A program made the position numbers and the translations under genes. From the NCBI GenBank assembly GCA_946481025.1, contig CAMLNA010000152.1, positions 1-9,604 on the forward strand: DNA of 9,604 nt, in the 5' to 3' direction. Below are positions 5,624 through 9,604 of this stretch, in pieces (positions within the stretch are counted from its first letter, which is position 1; every line of letters begins with the position of its first letter). The notes under the pieces are model-generated. The model ran no database searches, was not told the DNA's origin, and worked only from the letters and a program-made list of their open reading frames with translations. Source of the DNA: an uncultured Rivibacter sp. GTDB lineage: Bacteria > Pseudomonadota > Gammaproteobacteria > Burkholderiales > Burkholderiaceae.

Positions 5624-7120
5624 ATGAAGTCACTCATGACGTTTTCATCGCACCGCAGTCGCGACGCCCTCGGAAGGTCGAGCCGTCCAGCGGCGGCCGC
5701 CCTGGCACTCGCCATCCTGTCGGCTTGCTCGACGCCCTCGATCCAGCCCCTCGAGCCGGCCGTGCCTCTGGCCGACAGCTTCTCGCACGAGTCACCGCAG
5801 ACCGGTGCCACGCAGGCGCTCGATGAAGGGTGGTGGGACGGCTATGGCGACCCGACGCTGGCGCGGCTGGTCAGGCAGGCCTTGAGCGCCAACCAGGATG
5901 TCGCGATTGCGCTGCAGCGCGTCGTTCAGGCTCGCGCGGGTGCCGATGCCCAGGGCTCCAGGCTGTGGCCCACGCTGGGCCTGCAGGCTTCCGCATCCCG
6001 CAGCGAAAGCGGGCTGCCCGAACCGGTCAAGCAGGGCATGCCGGACACCCGCGCGCTGCGTGCCGGTGTCGACGTGTCCTGGGAGCTCGACCTGGCCGGC
6101 GGTGTTCGCGCGGCACGCGACGCGGCGCAGGCCGATGCCGCCGCCGCCGCGGCCGGCGTCGGCGGAGCCCGGCTCCTGGTCGCCAGCGAGGTGGCACGGC
6201 AGTATTTCTTGCTGCGCGGCGCCGAGGAGCGGCTGCGCATCGTGCAGGCCCTGGCAGCCGCCCAGCGCGAGACGGCAAACCGCGTGGAAAGCCGGCTGCG
6301 CGAAGGCCAGGCCAGCGCATTCGATCTGGACCGGGCGCGGGCCGAGGCCGACGCGCTCGACGCCCAGGTGCCGGCGCTGCGGATGCTCGTCGGCGTCACG
6401 CAAACGAGGCTGGCCGTCCTGCTGGGCGGCAACCCGTCGGCCAAGGTCGTCGAAAGCGACAGCGCCTTCGAGTGGCCGGCCGTGCGCACCCTTGCAGCCG
6501 GCCAGCCGAGCGAGCTGCTCCGGCGCCGCCCGGACCTGGTCGCGGCCGAGGCGCGCGTCGGCGCCGAAACGCTGCGCAGCGCCGAAGCTCGCGCGCAATG
6601 GTGGCCCAAGCTGTTCCTCAGCGCACTGGTGGGTCGCCAGGACCTGCGGTTGAACTCGCTCAATCTCGCGCCGGTTCACTTCTCGAACGTCGCCCTGGCC
6701 TTTGCGACACCGATCTTCAACGCCGGCCGCATCGACGCCGGAATCCGCGCGCAGTCCGCCCGGGCAGAAGAAGCGCTGCTGGCCTGGCAGAAAGCCGTGC
6801 TCGTGGCGGTTCAGGAGGTCGAGGACAGCCTGCTCGTGCGCTCGCAGGAAGCCGAGCGCACCGCAGCCCTTGCGCTCACGGCCGAGCATCGCCGCCGCTC
6901 GCTGCAGCGTGCCGAGTCGCTGCAGCGGGAAGGACAGATCGACCTGCTGGTCCTGCTGGACGTGCAGCGCTCCGTGCTGGCCAGCGAACTGGCCCTTTCG
7001 GACGGCCGCCTCCAGCAGGTGCTGGCCGACGTTCAGCTCTACAAGGCGCTCGGAGGAGGCCTTGCGCAGGCCCGGGCCGGCGCCGACACGACACCTCTTG
7101 CCACAAGGACGACCCCGTGA
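5624..7120 (+). CDS. Outer-membrane efflux channel lipoprotein, NodT/OprM type
   Basis: This is the TolC-like outer-membrane factor of the tripartite pump; it forms the trimeric exit duct. The product is 498 aa, in the usual NodT-family range. It has a signal peptide ending in the lipobox LSAC with Cys35, the family opening WWDGYGDPTLARLVRQAL (from Trp70), a strand segment near VDVSWELDLAGG and the hallmark RRRPDLVAAEARV (from Arg300). Long alanine- and glutamate-rich helices form the periplasmic barrel. The start is ambiguous. ATG 5624 directly abuts an operator and has no Shine-Dalgarno sequence, whereas in-frame ATG 5636 (Met5) has GAAG six bases upstream and still keeps the whole signal peptide. 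The TGA overlaps the adaptor start (GTGA). It is the first gene of the efflux operon. Confidence 0.93.
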   Translation: MKSLMTFSSHRSRDALGRSSRPAAAALALAILSACSTPSIQPLEPAVPLADSFSHESPQTGATQALDEGWWDGYGDPTLARLVRQALSANQDVAIALQRVVQARAGADAQGSRLWPTLGLQASASRSESGLPEPVKQGMPDTRALRAGVDVSWELDLAGGVRAARDAAQADAAAAAAGVGGARLLVASEVARQYFLLRGAEERLRIVQALAAAQRETANRVESRLREGQASAFDLDRARAEADALDAQVPALRMLVGVTQTRLAVLLGGNPSAKVVESDSAFEWPAVRTLAAGQPSELLRRRPDLVAAEARVGAETLRSAEARAQWWPKLFLSALVGRQDLRLNSLNLAPVHFSNVALAFATPIFNAGRIDAGIRAQSARAEEALLAWQKAVLVAVQEVEDSLLVRSQEAERTAALALTAEHRRRSLQRAESLQREGQIDLLVLLDVQRSVLASELALSDGRLQQVLADVQLYKALGGGLAQARAGADTTPLATRTTP

Positions 7121-8247
7121 ACAGGATCCCCCCCTTCGTTTCGCTTTCCGCCATTGCAGCGGCCAGCCTGCTGCTCGCCGGCTGCAGCGAACCACCCGCC
7201 CCTGCCGCCGCCGCGAAGCCGGTCTTCGTGACGACCGTGACCCACGCCATGTCCGCGCAGACCCGCACCTTCACCTCGGTGGTCCGGGCGCGTGTCGAGA
7301 GCGACCTGGGCTTTCGCACCGGCGGCAAGGTGGTCGAACGCCTCGTCGAGGTCGGTGACCGCGTCAAGGCGGGCCAGGTGCTGGCCCGCCTCGACCCCGT
7401 CGACTACCAGCTCGCGGTGAAGGCGGCCGCCGACCAGGTGCAGGCGGCCACGGTGGACGCGCAACAGGCCGCCTCGGACGAGGCACGGCTGCGCCGCCTG
7501 CTGGCCGACGGGTCCGTCGGCTCGGCCGACCACGAGCGGCAGAAAGCACGTGCCGACGCCGCCGCCGCCCGGCTCGACCAGGCGAACCGGCAGCTGCAGC
7601 TGGCGCGCAATCGCGAGGGGTACGCCGCGCTGGTGGCTCCCTACGCCGGGGTTGTGACGGGGCTTCGCTTCGAACGAGGCCAGGTGGTGGCCGAAGGCCA
7701 GCCCGTCGCATCGCTGGCGCGTGAAGGCGAGAACGAGATCGTCGCCGAACTGCCGGAAGACTGGGTGGGCCGCGCACGCAGCCTCGGTGCCACGGCCACC
7801 CCCTGGAACGACCCGAAGTCTGCGGTTGCGCTCACGCTGCGTGAACTGTCCCCCCAAGCCAGCGCGCAAGGCCGCACCTACCGCGCACGGTATGCGGCCG
7901 TCCCGCACTCGCGGGCCCAGGTCGCCGCGCTGCCGCTGGGCAGCACGATGCGATTGACCCTCGCAGGACCGCAGGCCGGCCCCGCCACCACGGTGCTGCC
8001 GGTCAGCGCCCTGGTCAAGGGCAGCGGGCCCGCCGGCGTGTGGACGCTGGACGCAAAAGGATCGGGCCTCGTGTTCACGCCGGTCCAGGTGGTGTCCGTC
8101 GACGACGCCACGGTCCACGTCTCGGGCCTGCCCCTGGGCAGCCGGGTGGTCAGCGTGGGCGCCCAGAAGCTCGATGCCGCCACCGCCGTGCGCCCCATCG
8201 AGCGGGCCACCGACTCCGCAACGGCCACTGTCGCAAAGAGCAGCTGA
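7117..8247 (+). CDS. RND efflux periplasmic adaptor (membrane fusion protein), lipoprotein
   Basis: This 376-aa adaptor links the RND permease to the outer-membrane channel. It starts with GTG at 7117, overlapping the previous stop. The long frame upstream of this point is only a shadow of the channel gene. The lipobox LAGC with Cys23 anchors it to a membrane. The two biotinyl-lipoyl half motifs are at about 65–93 (RTGGKVVERLVEVGDRVKAG) and 169–201 (APYAGVVTGLRFERGQVV). They flank an alanine-, arginine- and glutamine-rich alpha-hairpin at about 96–165, followed by beta-barrel and membrane-proximal domains (to about 355). The C-terminal tail (ATDSATATVAKSS) is low-complexity. The stop overlaps the permease ATG (TGATG), so the three pump parts are likely made in coupled amounts. 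The substrate cannot be predicted from this subunit. Confidence 0.93.
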   Translation: MNRIPPFVSLSAIAAASLLLAGCSEPPAPAAAAKPVFVTTVTHAMSAQTRTFTSVVRARVESDLGFRTGGKVVERLVEVGDRVKAGQVLARLDPVDYQLAVKAAADQVQAATVDAQQAASDEARLRRLLADGSVGSADHERQKARADAAAARLDQANRQLQLARNREGYAALVAPYAGVVTGLRFERGQVVAEGQPVASLAREGENEIVAELPEDWVGRARSLGATATPWNDPKSAVALTLRELSPQASAQGRTYRARYAAVPHSRAQVAALPLGSTMRLTLAGPQAGPATTVLPVSALVKGSGPAGVWTLDAKGSGLVFTPVQVVSVDDATVHVSGLPLGSRVVSVGAQKLDAATAVRPIERATDSATATVAKSS

Positions 8248-9604
8248 TGAAACGCTTCAACCTTTCGGAATGGGCCGTCACGCACCGGCCGATGGTGCTG
8301 TTCCTGATCATCGCGACGCTCATCGTCGGCGGCCTGTCCTTCAGCCGTCTCGGCCGCCTGGAAGACCCCAACTTCGACGTGCCGCAGATGACCGCCATCG
8401 TCGTGTGGCCGGGCGCCACCGCACAGGACGTGCAGGACCAGGTGCTCAACCGCATCGAGCGCAGGCTGCAGGAGCTGGATCACTTCGACTACGTCCGCAG
8501 CTTCGCGCGCCAGGGCTACGGCGGCATCACGCTGTGGATGAAGGGCGGCAGCAGCAAGGCCGAGCTGGAGAACGCCTGGTACCAGGTGCGCAAGAAGATC
8601 GGCGACGTGCGGCAGGAATTCCCCGAAGGCGTGCGCGGGCCGTTCTTCAACGACGAGTACAACGACCGCTACAGCGTGCTCTACGCGCTGAGCGCCCCCG
8701 ACCTGTCGATGGCCGAGCTGGCCGACGTCACCGAAGCGGTGAAGCGGCGCTTCCAGAGCGTGCCCGGCGCGGCCAAGGTCGACGTGCTGGGCAAGCAGGC
8801 CGAGCGTGTGTATGTGGAGCTGTCCACGCGGCGGCTGGCCGCGCTCGGCATCGCGCCCACGGCGGTGTTCGATGCGCTGGCGCGGCAGAACCTCGTCGCG
8901 CCGGCCGGTTCGTCCGACGCCACGCACGACCGCGTGCAGGTGCGCGTGGACGGCCGGCTCGGCAATGCACAGGACGTGTCCAACGTCACCCTGGAGGTGG
9001 GTGGCCAGCTGCTCCGGCTGGCCGACATCGCCACCGTGCGCGCCGGTTATGAGGATCCGCCCAGCCTGACCATCCGGCACAACGGCGTGCCGGTCCTGGC
9101 CATCGGCGTGACCATGCAGCCCAACGGCAACGTGCTGGACTTCGGGCATGCGCTGGAGCAGCGTCTTGCACAGGTGCGCCAGGAGCTCCCGGCGGGCGTG
9201 GAGATCCAGCAGTACGCCGACCAGCCTCGCGTCGTGGGCGAGTCGGTGTGGGAGTTCGAGCGCTCGTTCCTGGAGGCGCTGGCCATCGTGCTGGCCGTGT
9301 CGTTCCTGTTCCTGGGCTGGCGCACCGGCATCGTGGTGGCCGCATCCGTGCCGCTCGTGCTGGCGCTCGTGGCCGCGGTCATGTACGCGGCGGGCTGGAA
9401 CCTCGACCGCATCTCGCTCGGGGCCCTGATCATCGCGCTGGGCCTGCTGGTCGATGACGCCATCATCGCCGTGGAAATGATGGTGGTGAAGCTGGAGGAA
9501 GGCTGGGACCGGCTGCGCGCCGCCACCTACGCCTACACGTCCACGGCATTTCCGATGCTGACCGGCACGCTGATCACCGCTGCCGGCTTCATGCCGGTGG
9601 GCTT
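8247..9604 (+). CDS. RND efflux permease, AcrB/TriC-like (3' truncated by window edge)
   Basis: This is the inner-membrane proton/drug antiporter of the pump. The first 452 codons are visible, out of roughly 1,020 for the family, and no stop occurs before the edge. Transmembrane helix 1 is at about 14–33, and the first periplasmic porter region spans about 35–335 and includes WPGATAQDVQDQV and VPGAAKVDVLGKQ. Helices 2–4 follow from about 338. The proton-relay pair Asp403–Asp404 in LGLLVDDAIIAVEMM corresponds to AcrB Asp407–Asp408. FFNDEYNDRYSVLYAL and the short, serine-rich loop MKGGSSKAELENAW resemble the TriC-like branch of hydrophobe/amphiphile exporters rather than heavy-metal CusA types. 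The ATG at 8247 overlaps the adaptor stop. Substrate and subfamily remain inferred until the second half is seen. Confidence 0.94.
   Translation, partial: MKRFNLSEWAVTHRPMVLFLIIATLIVGGLSFSRLGRLEDPNFDVPQMTAIVVWPGATAQDVQDQVLNRIERRLQELDHFDYVRSFARQGYGGITLWMKGGSSKAELENAWYQVRKKIGDVRQEFPEGVRGPFFNDEYNDRYSVLYALSAPDLSMAELADVTEAVKRRFQSVPGAAKVDVLGKQAERVYVELSTRRLAALGIAPTAVFDALARQNLVAPAGSSDATHDRVQVRVDGRLGNAQDVSNVTLEVGGQLLRLADIATVRAGYEDPPSLTIRHNGVPVLAIGVTMQPNGNVLDFGHALEQRLAQVRQELPAGVEIQQYADQPRVVGESVWEFERSFLEALAIVLAVSFLFLGWRTGIVVAASVPLVLALVAAVMYAAGWNLDRISLGALIIALGLLVDDAIIAVEMMVVKLEEGWDRLRAATYAYTSTAFPMLTGTLITAAGFMPVG

Noticed and set aside
5830..7116. Long plus-strand extension upstream of the adaptor
   Set aside because: It overlaps the channel gene in another frame and is arginine-rich; the signal peptide and lipobox place the adaptor start at 7117.
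5792..7195. 467-aa minus-strand open frame
   Set aside because: It is antisense to the outer-membrane channel, composed of skewed residues, with no recognisable domain.
7878..9149. 423-aa minus-strand open frame, histidine-rich
   Set aside because: It spans the adaptor/permease junction antisense; the histidine-rich composition reflects codon bias of the real genes on the plus strand.
1..9604. CRISPR arrays, tRNA/rRNA genes, insertion sequences or integrase sites
   Set aside because: No regularly spaced repeats, tRNA-like cloverleaf sequence, transposase frame or terminal inverted repeats were seen.

Overview
This is a high-GC window from a Gram-negative bacterium. Three things point to a betaproteobacterium of the Burkholderiales, probably Comamonadaceae and Variovorax-like: the fdsA–fdhD(fdsC)–fdsD gene order, the codon usage, and the lipoprotein-rich RND efflux operon. 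The genus is inferred from gene content, not measured.

Region 1 (1–3137, + strand) is the end of a soluble, molybdenum-dependent NAD+ formate dehydrogenase operon. It holds the C-terminal third of the catalytic alpha subunit FdsA, then the cofactor sulfurtransferase FdhD/FdsC, the small delta subunit FdsD, and a membrane HPP-family protein with two CBS domains. All four genes are chained by stop/start overlaps (TGATG, ATGA, GTGA). A GC hairpin follows the last stop. The operon promoter and the gamma and beta subunits would lie upstream of the window.

Region 2 (3138–5265) is a two-gene unit on the + strand. It encodes a predicted lipoprotein alpha/beta hydrolase with an intact Ser-Asp-His triad and a classical short-chain dehydrogenase/reductase. 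A promoter with two operator-like dyads precedes it. A perfect 10-bp stem-loop lies 24 bases after the second gene.

Region 3 (5266–9604, + strand) is a tripartite RND efflux operon in the order outer-membrane channel (NodT type), periplasmic adaptor, inner-membrane RND permease. The permease runs off the end of the window. These genes are also chained by overlaps (GTGA, TGATG).

The most informative signal is regulatory. The promoters of regions 2 and 3 share a 58-bp layout (3357–3414 and 5565–5622). In each, an 8-N6-8 dyad has TTGACA (-35) exactly filling its 6-nt spacer, a TACA(T/C)T -10 box lies 16 nt after the -35, and a second dyad begins at the base right after the -10. This suggests that one dimeric repressor, possibly TetR-like and not encoded here, controls both the hydrolase/reductase pair and the pump. 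A plausible reading is an inducible detoxification module that modifies a small molecule and exports it.
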